From positions 62,001 to 126,000 of the forward strand of contig NZ_PYMA01000013.1 in the NCBI RefSeq assembly GCF_003026495.1: DNA of 64,000 nucleotides, written 5' to 3'. The translations under genes and the position numbers were made by a program. Shown here one piece after another: positions 1 to 9,563 of this stretch. Source of the stretch: Photobacterium sanctipauli. Its GTDB lineage: Bacteria; Pseudomonadota; Gammaproteobacteria; Enterobacterales; Vibrionaceae. Position 1 is the stretch's first letter. The number at the start of each line of letters is the position of its first letter. The notes below the pieces were generated by a model that was given only the letters and a program-made list of their open reading frames with translations, was not told where the DNA came from and ran no database searches.

Positions 1-944
1 TACACTTGGCGATCGCCAGTTAGATCACCCTCACCGTCGAAATCAACGTGCGAAGCGTAAACGTATGGGCGGAAACCAGAGTCCATCGCGTAGTGTGCGT
101 ACACGTCTACTGCGTCAGCATCTGCCCATTCCATACGTGGACCGCCTTGTAGGCCCGCTTTGTGGATGTTCTCACCCTTGGTGTATACCGCTGCCACTTT
201 CAGGCCGCCAGCCACGTATTGGCCGCCTAGGGTCAACGCCGTCTGCTTGTCGCCATCTTCTAGGCCATTAACACCTGCGATATTATCTACTTTCACCTTG
301 TTCTCAAGGTAAGCCACACCCAGGCTCACGCCTGACTCAAGATCATAGCTTGCAGATGCCGCGTAGTTATAGTCACGCTTAACTTCTGAAGTTTCGCCAT
401 TACTTGTGAAACCGTAGTGCGCAGAGACATTCAAGCCGTTGTTGCTGTAGCGGTAAGCCACTAGGTTATCGCCACGGCCCGTGGCCGCGAAGCCACCGTC
501 AGTACCTTCAGAATAGATAGGCGTTGCATCCGGATCGATGATGAGCAGGTTATCCATGTAACGCGCCACATCGTGGTATGCCGACCACTGCTTACCAAAA
601 CGCAGGCTGCCCATCTCTTCGTTGGCAACAGTGAAGTAACCTAGACGGTTACGGAAGTTATCACGGCCTGAAGTTGGGTTGTTCAGGAACTGGTCCCACT
701 CTAGCTTAGCGTCTAGTGACCAACCATTTTGCAGCTGGCGCTCGAAGCCGATGTTCAGGATAGTACGGCTCGCAGAGAACACCTCATCCACATCATCTTC
801 GCCCCAGATAGGCTGGAACGCATCAAGAACGAATACACCACCAACATCTAGCTTGTTTTGCTCGTCTTCATAAAGTGTGTATGCAGAGGCTTGACCAGCA
901 AGTAAAGCAGCAGGAATCAACAGGGCTGATAATTTTAACTTCAT
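1..944 (-). CDS. Outer-membrane porin, C-terminus missing (runs off window)
   Basis: The minus strand reads from an ATG at 944 without a stop to base 1, giving about 314 residues. The N-terminus MKLKLSALLIPAALLAGQASA is a clear Sec signal peptide cut after ASA. The mature part has alternating beta-barrel sequence typical of gram-negative trimeric porins, including segments such as GFERQLQNGWSLDAKLEWDQ and LRFGKQWSAY, the latter resembling the FGKQ region of OmpC/OmpU-like porins. The role would be passive diffusion of small solutes across the outer membrane. A 10-bp-arm inverted repeat lies in the leader, and the gene has its own promoter region rather than following the chitinase gene. I cannot tell which porin subfamily it is because the C-terminal strands are outside the window. 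Confidence 0.85.
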   Translation of the reverse strand, partial: MKLKLSALLIPAALLAGQASAYTLYEDEQNKLDVGGVFVLDAFQPIWGEDDVDEVFSASRTILNIGFERQLQNGWSLDAKLEWDQFLNNPTSGRDNFRNRLGYFTVANEEMGSLRFGKQWSAYHDVARYMDNLLIIDPDATPIYSEGTDGGFAATGRGDNLVAYRYSNNGLNVSAHYGFTSNGETSEVKRDYNYAASASYDLESGVSLGVAYLENKVKVDNIAGVNGLEDGDKQTALTLGGQYVAGGLKVAAVYTKGENIHKAGLQGGPRMEWADADAVDVYAHYAMDSGFRPYVYASHVDFDGEGDLTGDRQV

Positions 945-964
945 TGATAACTTCTTCTAATGAT

Positions 965-1009
965 AAGTTTGATAATAGTGCGTGATTGCCAGAATAAGGT
1001 ATCAAACTT
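965..1009 (-). promoter_or_regulatory. Inverted repeat in porin leader
   Basis: AAGTTTGATA at 965-974 and its exact complement TATCAAACTT at 1000-1009 form a 10-bp perfect stem with a 25-base loop, 21-65 nt upstream of the porin start codon. It has no U-run, so it is not a terminator. It could be a 5' UTR stem-loop or an operator. The remaining intergenic DNA up to 1212 is AT-rich and shows nothing else I can name. Confidence 0.45.
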
Positions 1010-1212
1010 TTCACCAAAATGTAATAGCAAACTAGTACATTGTGTTATTTTGTCTTGAACTTATTCCTTTTGGGTAATACAACAATAAAGTCATTTAAAA
1101 ACATAAAGATAATAAACAATAACAATCCTGACACGCAAAAACCCCGATAGATTAATCATCCAAAAAGACAGAAAGAAACAAAATTTTACATATTTGCTGT
1201 TCGGATAATAAA

Positions 1213-1244
1213 AACGCTCCGTAAACCAAAGTATACAGAGCGTT
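1213..1244 (-). terminator. Rho-independent terminator of the chitinase gene
   Basis: Arms 1213-1223 and 1234-1244 pair over 11 bp with one mismatch (AACGCTC...GAGCGTT). On the minus strand they are followed by a TTTTTATTAT run, 26 bases after the chitinase stop codon. Confidence 0.8.
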
Positions 1245-1269
1245 GAATTATTGAGCATTTAAGCAGCTG

Positions 1270-3240
1270 TTATAGCTTGATCCAAGCTTGTTCCCAAGCA
1301 GCCCCTTCTCCCGGCTTGTAGACCTCGGCAACCCCACACCATGCACTGTAAGGAAACTCCTTACACTCGTAGTTGTCTCCAAGGTTGGTCACCCGATCGC
1401 CTTCGACATACGTCTTTCCAAGCTCCCAAGCTGGGTACTCGTCGGTAGAAATAGGCTCCACCAAGATTGTGTGCGCCGCTGTCACCGGATCGTTCACGCT
1501 ATCCGTCACATCGAGCCATACCGTTACCATGGTGTCGCTCTCAACTTCAGGGGCAACAAATGAAGCCGATAGGTTATCCTCAGCGACATTGAGCTCAATA
1601 CCGTTCGAGGCACGCCAGTTGAAAGTAAATTCGGTATCATCCGGATCTTCGACTGTCGCGGTGATTGTGGCGACTTTCGTGGCCTTCACCGATTCAGGAC
1701 CAGCCAGCTCGACGGTTGGCGGGAAGTTTTCAGGAATCACCTTGGCCGTGATTGTCATGGTATCAGACGCCGCTTCACCATCATCATCCACCACAGTCAA
1801 CTTAAAGCCGTACCGGGTTTCTACATCCACCTTCGGCACGGTTACCGACGCTTTTTCTTTTTCGGCATCGCTGATATCAAGCGTATTTCCCTCTACCTGC
1901 AACCACTGGTAGCTCACAACCTCACCATAAGGGTCATGCGAGCCGCTACCATCAAGCGTGACAACTGTGTTGTCTGAATACAGGCTAATGTCTCCCCCCG
2001 CATCGGCTGTTGGCGGCACACCTTCAAGATCATTGATGATATTGACATCAAACTTGGCTTCGACGCATCGACGGTAATCACCTTCTACGAATGCCGACTG
2101 GGGGCCTTGGTAGGCGACAAGCTGGCACTTGTAGGTATCCCCAGTTGGAGTATCCGGATCCCAGCCCCAGTCTTCCTCCCAATACACATTAAGCGCACCT
2201 GCGCCACCGGCATCAAAAGACTTCATACCAGCACAGCCGAGCACTTCATCATCGGCAATGGGCACATCGAAGTAGCTGGCAAATTCGCGGTAGTACTTGA
2301 TACGGTTTTGCGACTGCTCAATTTCAACCGATCCGCCACACTCGACCCCGCCGTTGATGATCATGGTGGTCACGCCAAAACCAGGCACTAGGCCCGATGC
2401 CAAGTCTTTATCGTTAGGCTGCCAGGTACCATCCAATACATGCAGCATGCTCGGCTTTGGCGGCTGGGGGAACAGGTAGAAGAACACCGCACTGGCCAAA
2501 TTAAGCCAAGTATCAGCCACCAGCTCCGGCTCATTCAGTAGCTTTTCAACATTGCCGTAGATGGAGTGCGAGAACGGGCCATAGTTGTAGTTATAACTCA
2601 GCTGTTTACTGCCACGACCGAAATAACTCTTGTACGAGCCGTCTTCAAACGTACCACATGGGTAAGCTTCACCCTGCCATATGCCAGGATCACACTCTCC
2701 GTAACCACCAGCGGCATCTTCAGTCCACCCAACCTCCCGGACATGCACTAGGCCCTGGCGCCACTCTGGCACTGGATCATGGATGTTATGTCCCCCGGTT
2801 TCTTGGGTGAAGTGGGCAAACATAGTGGCCAAGGATTTTCGGCATATCGCTTCTGCATCGCGGTCATAGTCACCACAAAATGCCGGGTATTTGCCAATCC
2901 CTTTCAATAAGTTCAGGTAGGTATAGCTTTCATGACGCTGAACAAACAGGTAGTTCCAGTCTTCCTCGGAAACCAACGCCTCAACCCGCTTAACGTTTGC
3001 CGGGTTGTTGGGGTTACCGGCGGTAATCGCCTCCACTGTTTCATTATCCAGCGTCTTAACCGCCTCCATCACCAACGCCAACCCTTCCGGCTGCTCATCA
3101 ATGATCGCCTGCTCATCAGCAAGCACTTGGCTCAACAACATATCGTAGCTCTCTGCATGCGCTGCGGAGCTAACCGCCGCACAAGCCAAAGCGCTGCTGA
3201 TACAAGTGACCAACCATGTTCTAGTATGCCTTTTTGTCAT
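1270..3240 (-). CDS. Secreted GH19-type chitinase with PKD domains and chitin-binding module
   Basis: 656 residues. Residues 1-29 form a signal peptide ending AHA. The catalytic part (about 90-340) has GH19 hallmarks: FTQETGGH around E147 (presumed acid), YFGRGSKQLSYNYNYG at 206-221, and IINGGVECG near 294-302. Two PKD-like repeats follow at about 408-500 and 505-600; the first begins PPTADAGGDISL. The last 50 residues (AWELGKTYVEGDRVTN...W) look like a CBM5/12 chitin-binding module. The enzyme should hydrolyse chitin outside the cell, which fits marine vibrios. It is monocistronic, with its own terminator at 1213-1244. The GH19 call is by motif recognition; the segment at about 350-400, between catalytic and PKD domains, is unassigned. 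Confidence 0.88.
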   Translation of the reverse strand: MTKRHTRTWLVTCISSALACAAVSSAAHAESYDMLLSQVLADEQAIIDEQPEGLALVMEAVKTLDNETVEAITAGNPNNPANVKRVEALVSEEDWNYLFVQRHESYTYLNLLKGIGKYPAFCGDYDRDAEAICRKSLATMFAHFTQETGGHNIHDPVPEWRQGLVHVREVGWTEDAAGGYGECDPGIWQGEAYPCGTFEDGSYKSYFGRGSKQLSYNYNYGPFSHSIYGNVEKLLNEPELVADTWLNLASAVFFYLFPQPPKPSMLHVLDGTWQPNDKDLASGLVPGFGVTTMIINGGVECGGSVEIEQSQNRIKYYREFASYFDVPIADDEVLGCAGMKSFDAGGAGALNVYWEEDWGWDPDTPTGDTYKCQLVAYQGPQSAFVEGDYRRCVEAKFDVNIINDLEGVPPTADAGGDISLYSDNTVVTLDGSGSHDPYGEVVSYQWLQVEGNTLDISDAEKEKASVTVPKVDVETRYGFKLTVVDDDGEAASDTMTITAKVIPENFPPTVELAGPESVKATKVATITATVEDPDDTEFTFNWRASNGIELNVAEDNLSASFVAPEVESDTMVTVWLDVTDSVNDPVTAAHTILVEPISTDEYPAWELGKTYVEGDRVTNLGDNYECKEFPYSAWCGVAEVYKPGEGAAWEQAWIKL

Positions 3241-3616
3241 AATGTCATTCGCTGTACCCTAACCGACGACAACATCGCCAATAAAGTACAGTGAAGCCTC
3301 CACAATTAATTACAAGACACGCTATCGTTCACCTAGCCAACTTACGGTGATTCTATTTCCACTATCAGATGCAGTCAGTGTTAGAAGTAAATATATGCTG
3401 CATTTCAATAAGATAGATCGTAGAGAGATAGCAATAACGCTTAATAAGCACATGAATTGTGTGGGAATATGGTAGGAATGGAACGCACTAATCTCGTCAA
3501 AAATCAAAATGTGGAATAAGCATCATATTACTTATAGGCATATTTACCCGTTGCATTCACCCTGCAACAAAAGAGCAAAGCCAAACATTCACCATGCTGA
3601 TTTATGAGCATAAAAA
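3241..3616. other. Intergenic stretch upstream of chitinase gene
   Basis: AT-rich spacer of about 375 bases between the chitinase start and the putP terminator. It must contain the chitinase promoter on the minus strand, but I see no clear operator. A 61-codon minus-strand reading frame at 3322-3507 has no ribosome site and no recognisable content, and I do not call it. Confidence 0.5.
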
Positions 3617-3642
3617 AACGGCACCTATTGCTAGGTGCCGTT
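3617..3642 (-). terminator. Terminator of the put operon
   Basis: AACGGCACCTA (3617-3627) pairs perfectly with TAGGTGCCGTT (3632-3642) around a 4-base loop. On the minus strand it is followed by a run of seven T. It ends transcription 28 bases past the putP stop. Confidence 0.92.
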
Positions 3643-3669
3643 AATGTAAAAGCTAAATTGAACTAAAGA

Positions 3670-5166
3670 TTACTTAAATTCAACCAGGTTTTTCTCGTAG
3701 CTATCGAACTGAGCTTCAACTTCTTTCGACGGACCGCCTGTCATCTTGCTAATTACCACAATGGCAATTGTTGCAAAGATAAAGCCTGGGACAATCTCGT
3801 ACAGGTCAAAAATACCGCCGGTTAGCTGCTTCCAAATCACCACGGTCATTGCACCAATCACAATACCGGCCAGGGCACCGTTGCGGTTCATACCTTTCCA
3901 GAACAGGCTCAAGATCAAGGCAGGGCCGAATGCCGCACCAAAGCCAGCCCAAGCATAAGAAACCAGTCCAAGTACTGTGCTATCCGGGTTCATCGCCAGC
4001 ATCAAGGCTACGACCGACAAACCAACCACCGCAAAGCGACCCACTTTCACGATCTCTTCCGATGATGCCTGCGGGCGGAATACCTGCTTGTAGAAGTCTT
4101 CAGCCAGCGCTGATGACGATACCAACAACTGGGAATCCGCCGTACTCATGATAGCCGCCAAGATAGCTGCCAATAGGATACCTGCAATCACCGGGTGGAA
4201 GAGCGAGTTTACCAACAGCATAAAGATACGCTCGCCATCATCTAGGTTGCCAGCCAGCTGGTTGTCCACAAACAGGATACCAACAAGACCAACAAGGACG
4301 GCACCAGCCATCGACAACGCGGTCCAACCCACAGCGATACGGCGTGCCGTACCGATATCGGCGTTGCTGCGTGTTGCCTTGAAACGGGCCAAGATGTGCG
4401 GCTGACCAAAGTAGCCCAGGCCCCAAGCCGCCAGCGAGATGATCGCCAGTGCCGATAGCGGCTGGCCTTTCACATCGTTGAACATTGTGAGCAACTCAGG
4501 ATTCTTTGCGTTTAGCGCCGCTGTCAAATCGCCCACGCCGCCGTTCATAGCTGCAATAGGTACAATCAACAGTGCAGCCGACATGAGCAAGCCCTGTACT
4601 AGATCAGTCCAAGATACCGCGAGGAAACCACCAAATAGGGTATACGACACTACGCACACCGTACCGATGATCACCGCCATCGTATAATCAAGACCAAACA
4701 CGGTTTCGAACAGCTTACCGCCCGCAACCAAACCCGAACTGGTATAGAAAAGGAAAAACAGCAGGATAAAGAATGCTGAGATAGTTTGGATCAGTTTAGA
4801 TTTGTCGTCGAAACGACGAGCCAAAAACTCCGGCATGGTTAGCGCGTTGTCAGTGGTAATACTGTAAGTACGCAGGCGTTTGGCACAGATCAGCCAGTTT
4901 AACCATGTACCCACCAGCAGACCGCCGGCAAGCCATAGCGATTCAATACCCGCGGCATAGGCGTAGCCCGGCAAGCCAAGCAATAGCCAGCCACTCATGT
5001 CAGACGCACCCGCCGACAAGGCTGCTGGCCAAGGGCCTAGGGTACGGCCACCAAGAAAGTAATCTGCCGAGTTTGATGTACGTTTATACGCAATGTAGCC
5101 AATGGCCAGCATGCCGATCAGGTAAGCAATAAACGTGGCTGTGATAGCAAAGCTATTCTCTATCAT
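3670..5166 (-). CDS. putP: Sodium/proline symporter PutP
   Basis: 498 residues, the usual PutP length, with about 13 hydrophobic segments of the solute:sodium symporter family. The N-terminal stretch with SADYFLGGRTLGPWPAALSA and the following GASDMSGWLLLGLPG is the signature of proline/sodium symporters. It imports proline with Na+ through the inner membrane. It is the last gene of the putA operon: the ALDH-fold gene and putA lie upstream on the same strand, and a strong terminator follows. The 123-base gap before it carries two hairpins that could alter its expression relative to putA. Confidence 0.95.
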   Translation of the reverse strand: MIENSFAITATFIAYLIGMLAIGYIAYKRTSNSADYFLGGRTLGPWPAALSAGASDMSGWLLLGLPGYAYAAGIESLWLAGGLLVGTWLNWLICAKRLRTYSITTDNALTMPEFLARRFDDKSKLIQTISAFFILLFFLFYTSSGLVAGGKLFETVFGLDYTMAVIIGTVCVVSYTLFGGFLAVSWTDLVQGLLMSAALLIVPIAAMNGGVGDLTAALNAKNPELLTMFNDVKGQPLSALAIISLAAWGLGYFGQPHILARFKATRSNADIGTARRIAVGWTALSMAGAVLVGLVGILFVDNQLAGNLDDGERIFMLLVNSLFHPVIAGILLAAILAAIMSTADSQLLVSSSALAEDFYKQVFRPQASSEEIVKVGRFAVVGLSVVALMLAMNPDSTVLGLVSYAWAGFGAAFGPALILSLFWKGMNRNGALAGIVIGAMTVVIWKQLTGGIFDLYEIVPGFIFATIAIVVISKMTGGPSKEVEAQFDSYEKNLVEFK

Positions 5167-5186
5167 TGTTGAGTTCCCTCACTAGG

Positions 5187-5276
5187 GCCCCTGTTCGTTG
5201 CAGGGGCTTTGGTTATATGCTGGATAGTCAGCATGACTGCTAGTCCTTCACGGGACACATCCTTGGCGTGTCCCGT
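5187..5276 (-). other. Two consecutive hairpins between the ALDH-like gene and putP
   Basis: ACGGGACAC (5250-5258) pairs with GTGTCCCGT (5268-5276), and GCCCCTG (5187-5193) pairs with CAGGGGC (5201-5207). Neither has a U-run on the minus strand, so read-through into putP is expected. Such intercistronic stems often mark RNA processing or 3'-end protection; that role here is inference. Confidence 0.55.
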
Positions 5277-5289
5277 ATAGCAGCTTCGG

Positions 5290-5982
5290 TTAGTGTTCTT
5301 CACCACTCCCCAATTCAAGCAGGGTGGCATTACCACCAACCGCCGTGATATTGATCGTTCGCGTCCTTTCGGTCACAAAACGCAGTGAATATGTTGGACT
5401 GCCAATCACAGGCAGGCGAGCAAAATCAGTTTCACTGATCAGCTGTGCCAGTAACCCGTCACGAGCAGCAAGTTGGCGAGCTAACGCCTGCGTTGTCGAT
5501 AGCTTGCCGGTATAAGCCACGCCAGCAACGGCTGGGTGGCTCACCAAATCGGCGAGCTGATCGTTATTGATGGCGGAAATCACCCCGCCAGCACAGCCGC
5601 TTTTCTCCAGCTGTGTAATCAGTTCCTTTGCTGACAGCACAAAGTCCGCCGGCAAACAAACAAAAATGGTGTTACCCGTCACCAATGCCGCCGCAATTTG
5701 GCCAACAACAGCCACTAGCGGCGCATCGCTATCTGCCGTGACCACAAACATGCCACGACCTGCGCTGTAAAGTTCGTTGGTTTCACCCGTTGGACCCGGC
5801 ATCAGTTCTACTTTCGCCACGTGCTCCATTGCGTTGCGGCACTGAAACTCCACCATGGCACGGCATTCCGGCGACAGTTGATCAGTCCAGTGACGCAAAA
5901 TGCGGACCCTTGCTTCATAGCCAAGGTTGTTCCAGCCTTCCCACGCCGCCGAGCTTGTGTTTACCAATGTATCAATCTTCAT
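5290..5982 (-). CDS. Small aldehyde-dehydrogenase-fold protein of the put operon
   Basis: The ATG at 5982 is chosen because AAGGAG lies 5 bases upstream; it gives 230 residues. The protein resembles only the Rossmann half of an ALDH. It aligns by eye with PutA's own ALDH domain: GQIAAALVTGNTIFVCLPAD against GQVSAALAAGNTVVAKPAE, and AGVAYTGKLSTTQALARQLAARDG against AGVAFTGSTETAQRINRNLAARD. The catalytic Cys region and most of the ALDH C-terminal half are absent, so dehydrogenase activity is unlikely. Long (type B) PutA proteins end in a non-catalytic ALDH-superfamily domain of about 200 residues; this could be that domain as a separate subunit. It lies 28 bases after putA and before putP. Confidence 0.75.
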   Translation of the reverse strand: MKIDTLVNTSSAAWEGWNNLGYEARVRILRHWTDQLSPECRAMVEFQCRNAMEHVAKVELMPGPTGETNELYSAGRGMFVVTADSDAPLVAVVGQIAAALVTGNTIFVCLPADFVLSAKELITQLEKSGCAGGVISAINNDQLADLVSHPAVAGVAYTGKLSTTQALARQLAARDGLLAQLISETDFARLPVIGSPTYSLRFVTERTRTINITAVGGNATLLELGSGEEH

Positions 5983-6010
5983 GATCACTCCTTATTTATC
6001 CCGACTGCGA

Positions 6011-9000
6011 TTACGCTTTAACAACATCTTGGGTGAAACGGTACAGGTAGTGAGGACCACCCGCTTTTGGACCGGTACCCGATAGTCCCTGGCCGCCAAA
6101 TGGCTGAACACCAACAACCGCACCCACCTGATCACGGTTGATGTAGCAGTTACCCACACGGGCACGGCGTTCAATGTGGCTATAGGTACGCTCGTTACGG
6201 CTATGGACACCTAGGGTCAAGCCGAAACCGGTGTTGTTGATCTGGTCGATAACCTGATCAAGCTCACTGGCCTTGAAGCGCACGATGTGCAGAACAGGAC
6301 CGAAGTTTTCATTTTTAAGGACATCAATCGACGGAATTTCGAATGCCGTTGGCGCAACGAAATCACCAGCTTGGCAGCTTGCGTCCAGCTTAGCCTGCGC
6401 AACCAAAGACGCTTGGTTCTTCAACGACTGGATATGGGTAAGCAGCTTGTCTCGTGCAGCGGCATCGATAACAGGACCAACATCGGTGCTGTGTAGTTCA
6501 GGCCGGCCAACAGACAGCTCAGCCATCGCACCTTTGATCAAACCGACAATGCGGTCGGCAATGTCTTGTTGAACAAACAGTACGCGCAGTGCCGAACAAC
6601 GCTGTCCCGCAGAGGCAAATGCCGAACGAACCACATCGCGTACAACCTGCTCAGGCAGTGCCGTACTGTCGACAATCATGGCATTTTGACCACCGGTCTC
6701 GGCAATAAACGGGACTGGCTCACAATCACGGGCAGCCAAATTACGGTTGATACGCTGTGCCGTTTCCGTTGAACCGGTAAACGCCACACCGGCGATACGC
6801 AAGTCCGAAGTCAATGGTGCACCGACTTCCTGACCGGTACCCGGTACGAACTGGATGGCGCCAGCAGGCACGCCAGCTTCAAGCATCATTTCAATCGCGC
6901 GGAAGGCAATTAGCGACGTCTGCTCGGCAGGCTTGGCAACCACGGTATTACCCGCAGCCAATGCAGCCGATACCTGGCCAAGGAAGATAGCCAATGGGAA
7001 GTTCCATGGGCTGATACACGCGAACACGCCACGGCCTTGGTAAGAAAGCTGCTGGGTAGTGCCGTCAAACGCGGTTAGCGTCTTTGGCTGAACGAATTCT
7101 GTTGCCGCCTGATCGGCATAGAAGCGACAGAAATCTACCGCTTCACGGATTTCGTCAATACTGTCTTGGATAGTCTTGCCCGCTTCACGGTGACATAGCG
7201 CAACCAGCTCACCGGTGTTCTCTTCCAGCAAGTCGGCCAAGCGCATTAGGCACTGGGCACGCTCGGTAGCCGGACGCTGCGACCATTCAGGGTAGGCTTG
7301 GGCAGCCACATCAATGGCTTCGACCACATTGTCGGCATTGGCAAACGCCACATTGCCCACGTTTTCATTGCGATCATAAGGCGCGGTTACCGCGTAAATC
7401 TTGCCTTCGGTTTCCGTGCGTACCTTGCCGTTAATAATAGGGCCCGCTTGCCATTGTGTGTCGGCAAAGGCTTTGACCGAGGCAGAGAACGGCGACCACT
7501 CAGATTCGATCTCGATGTTGATGCCTTGCGAGTTCAAGCGCTGCTCGCCGAAGATCTGCGGTGGCAACGGGATCAAGCCGTTGTGCAGGGTCGGGCGCGA
7601 CTCCAGGGTATCGACAGGATGCTGGGTTAGGCTGTCAACCGGGCAGTTGGCATCAACCAAGCGGTGAACGAACGAGCTGTTAGCCCCGTTTTCCAGTAGG
7701 CGGCGTACCAAGTACGGCAGCAAGTCTTTGTGGCTGCCCACTGGCGCATAAATACGGACATTGGTTTGGTGCATTTCCATCACATGGTTGTATAGGGCAT
7801 CACCCATACCATGCAAACGCTGGAATTCAAAGTTACGGCTATCGCCAGCCATGGCAACAATGGCTGATACCGTATGGGCGTTATGGCTGGCAAACTGCGG
7901 GTAAATCAACCCTTTCAAGTGGCCAGACAACAAGAAGCGGGCACACGCCAGGTAAGACGCATCCGTTGCTTCCTTGCGGGTAAACACCGGGTACGCCGCA
8001 TAACCACTTTGTTGAGACAGCTTCAACTCGCTATCCCAGTACGCCCCTTTCACCAAGCGAAGCGGGATCACATCCCCTTGCTCTTTCGCCAATGCCGCCA
8101 ACCAAGCCAGTACCGGCAGTGCACGCTTAGAGTAAGCCTGAACAACCAGGCCAAAGCGGCCCCAGCCCTTCACTTCCTCTGAGCGGTAAAGCTTTTCAAA
8201 CAGCTTCAGCGACAGCTCAAGGCGATCGGCTTCTTCGGCATCGATAGTGATGCCCACGTTCAGCTCACGCGCACGCTTAAGTAGCGACAGCACCGAGGTG
8301 TACATTTCATCCAGTACACGGCCCTCGTTTGCCACGTCATAACGCGGGTGCAATGCCGACAGCTTGATAGAAACCGTTGGATCCGGCGAGCGAGTGTTAC
8401 TGCCCTTATCGCTGCTATAGCTATCACGGCCAACGGCCTCAACAGCCATCACGTAATCTTTGAAGTACTTCTGCGCATCTTGTGCAGTCAGTGCCGCTTC
8501 ACCCAGCATATCGAAAGAGTAGGTAAAGCCCTGATCGCGTTTCGACTTACCATTTTTCATTGCCTCGGCAATGGTACGACCCAACACGAACTGGTGGCCC
8601 ATGATCTTCATGGCCTGGTTCATTGCCTGGCGGATCACCGGCTCAGACATCTTGTTAACGAGTCGGTTGATCACATGACTTGGTGCGCCGTCTTCTTTGG
8701 CATCCATAGTCACGACCTTGCCTGTTAGCATCAAGCCCCAAGTCGAGGCATTCACAAACAAGGAATCAGAATTCTTCAGATGAGACTTCCAATCCGCCAC
8801 ACTGAGCTTGTCGCGGATCAGGGCATCGGCTGTTGCGGCATCCGGAATACGCATCAGTGCCTCGGCAAGACACATCAACAAGATGCCTTCTTTGGTATCA
8901 AGGCTATATTCGAGAAGCAGGGCATCGATCATTTGAATGGCATTCTGATCGGCACGCACGCGCTCAATCAGGCTGGTCGCCTGCTCTGTGGTGTATTGAC

Positions 9001-9148
9001 GTTCTTGTTCGGTCGGTTGCGCCATTGGAATAAGCTGCGTCAACCACTGCGACTCGTCGATAGCGTATAGCGGCGAAATCAATGACCAGATATCCGCTAG
9101 TGGACGCTCAATAAAACTTGGCTGAAGTACATCTGCCGCATTGAACAT
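6011..9148 (-). CDS. putA: Bifunctional proline dehydrogenase / P5C dehydrogenase PutA
   Basis: 1045 residues. The N-terminus lacks a ribbon-helix-helix DNA-binding domain, so this is not an autorepressing E. coli-type PutA. The proline dehydrogenase barrel spans roughly 130-450 (LVKGAYWDSELK and YPQFASHNAHTVSAI carry typical FAD/proline-site residues). The ALDH domain spans about 540-1045, with catalytic E817 in IAETGGQNA, C851 in SAGQRCSALRV, and C-terminal PFGGQGLSGTGPKAGG. It oxidises proline to P5C with FAD and then to glutamate with NAD+. A GAGGG ribosome site precedes the ATG. Regulation probably comes from the adjacent AraC-type gene rather than from PutA itself. Confidence 0.96.
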   Translation of the reverse strand: MFNAADVLQPSFIERPLADIWSLISPLYAIDESQWLTQLIPMAQPTEQERQYTTEQATSLIERVRADQNAIQMIDALLLEYSLDTKEGILLMCLAEALMRIPDAATADALIRDKLSVADWKSHLKNSDSLFVNASTWGLMLTGKVVTMDAKEDGAPSHVINRLVNKMSEPVIRQAMNQAMKIMGHQFVLGRTIAEAMKNGKSKRDQGFTYSFDMLGEAALTAQDAQKYFKDYVMAVEAVGRDSYSSDKGSNTRSPDPTVSIKLSALHPRYDVANEGRVLDEMYTSVLSLLKRARELNVGITIDAEEADRLELSLKLFEKLYRSEEVKGWGRFGLVVQAYSKRALPVLAWLAALAKEQGDVIPLRLVKGAYWDSELKLSQQSGYAAYPVFTRKEATDASYLACARFLLSGHLKGLIYPQFASHNAHTVSAIVAMAGDSRNFEFQRLHGMGDALYNHVMEMHQTNVRIYAPVGSHKDLLPYLVRRLLENGANSSFVHRLVDANCPVDSLTQHPVDTLESRPTLHNGLIPLPPQIFGEQRLNSQGINIEIESEWSPFSASVKAFADTQWQAGPIINGKVRTETEGKIYAVTAPYDRNENVGNVAFANADNVVEAIDVAAQAYPEWSQRPATERAQCLMRLADLLEENTGELVALCHREAGKTIQDSIDEIREAVDFCRFYADQAATEFVQPKTLTAFDGTTQQLSYQGRGVFACISPWNFPLAIFLGQVSAALAAGNTVVAKPAEQTSLIAFRAIEMMLEAGVPAGAIQFVPGTGQEVGAPLTSDLRIAGVAFTGSTETAQRINRNLAARDCEPVPFIAETGGQNAMIVDSTALPEQVVRDVVRSAFASAGQRCSALRVLFVQQDIADRIVGLIKGAMAELSVGRPELHSTDVGPVIDAAARDKLLTHIQSLKNQASLVAQAKLDASCQAGDFVAPTAFEIPSIDVLKNENFGPVLHIVRFKASELDQVIDQINNTGFGLTLGVHSRNERTYSHIERRARVGNCYINRDQVGAVVGVQPFGGQGLSGTGPKAGGPHYLYRFTQDVVKA

Positions 9149-9563
9149 AGTGTTTCCCTCAATAATGAACCCGATCCAGTTGGCAGCAGAAAAGTTTGCG
9201 TGCTTCCCTCTCGCAGGTGAAATGTTACATCAGTGTTACTATTGAGGGGATCATATTTTCCACAGCTCGGATAGTCTTGCTATATTCTCCGATAATTTTT
9301 AGAAAAAGTCCGGTTTTTAACAAAAATAGAGTTAGATTTTTTTGAAAAACGCCAATTTGAGGCAATCACCCCATCACAAAGCAAAAACCTAACGTTAAAA
9401 ATTGGCAACAAAACAACACAGAAATGGGAACGATGATCAAGGTTGATCTGAGGTGAGAGAAAGGCAGCAAGGAAGATCGTGATTTGAAGCAGGTAACAAA
9501 GAAGCGAGGATGATTACAGCTAACTAAAACCGGAGCAGCGCAATTAAAATCAATCGCTTAAAT
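9149..9563. other. putA upstream region
   Basis: 415 bases between araC and putA. It is AT-rich at 9290-9420 and must hold the putA promoter and any activator site. An isolated RctB-type box lies at 9428-9442. Two short direct repeats (GTTACATCAGTGTTAC near 9225) are visible, but I cannot assign them. Confidence 0.4.
9428..9442 (-). promoter_or_regulatory. Isolated RctB-type box
   Basis: GGAACGATGATCAAGG reads on the minus strand as CCTTGATCATCGTTCC, the same core plus flank as the origin-proximal boxes (TGATCAT followed by CGTTC). It is about 21 kb from the iteron array. The match to flanking bases as well as the GATC core argues against chance. Confidence 0.5.

Noticed and set aside
3322..3507. 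61-codon minus-strand frame upstream of the chitinase
   Set aside because: No ribosome site and hydrophobic, low-information sequence; probably chance in AT-rich DNA.
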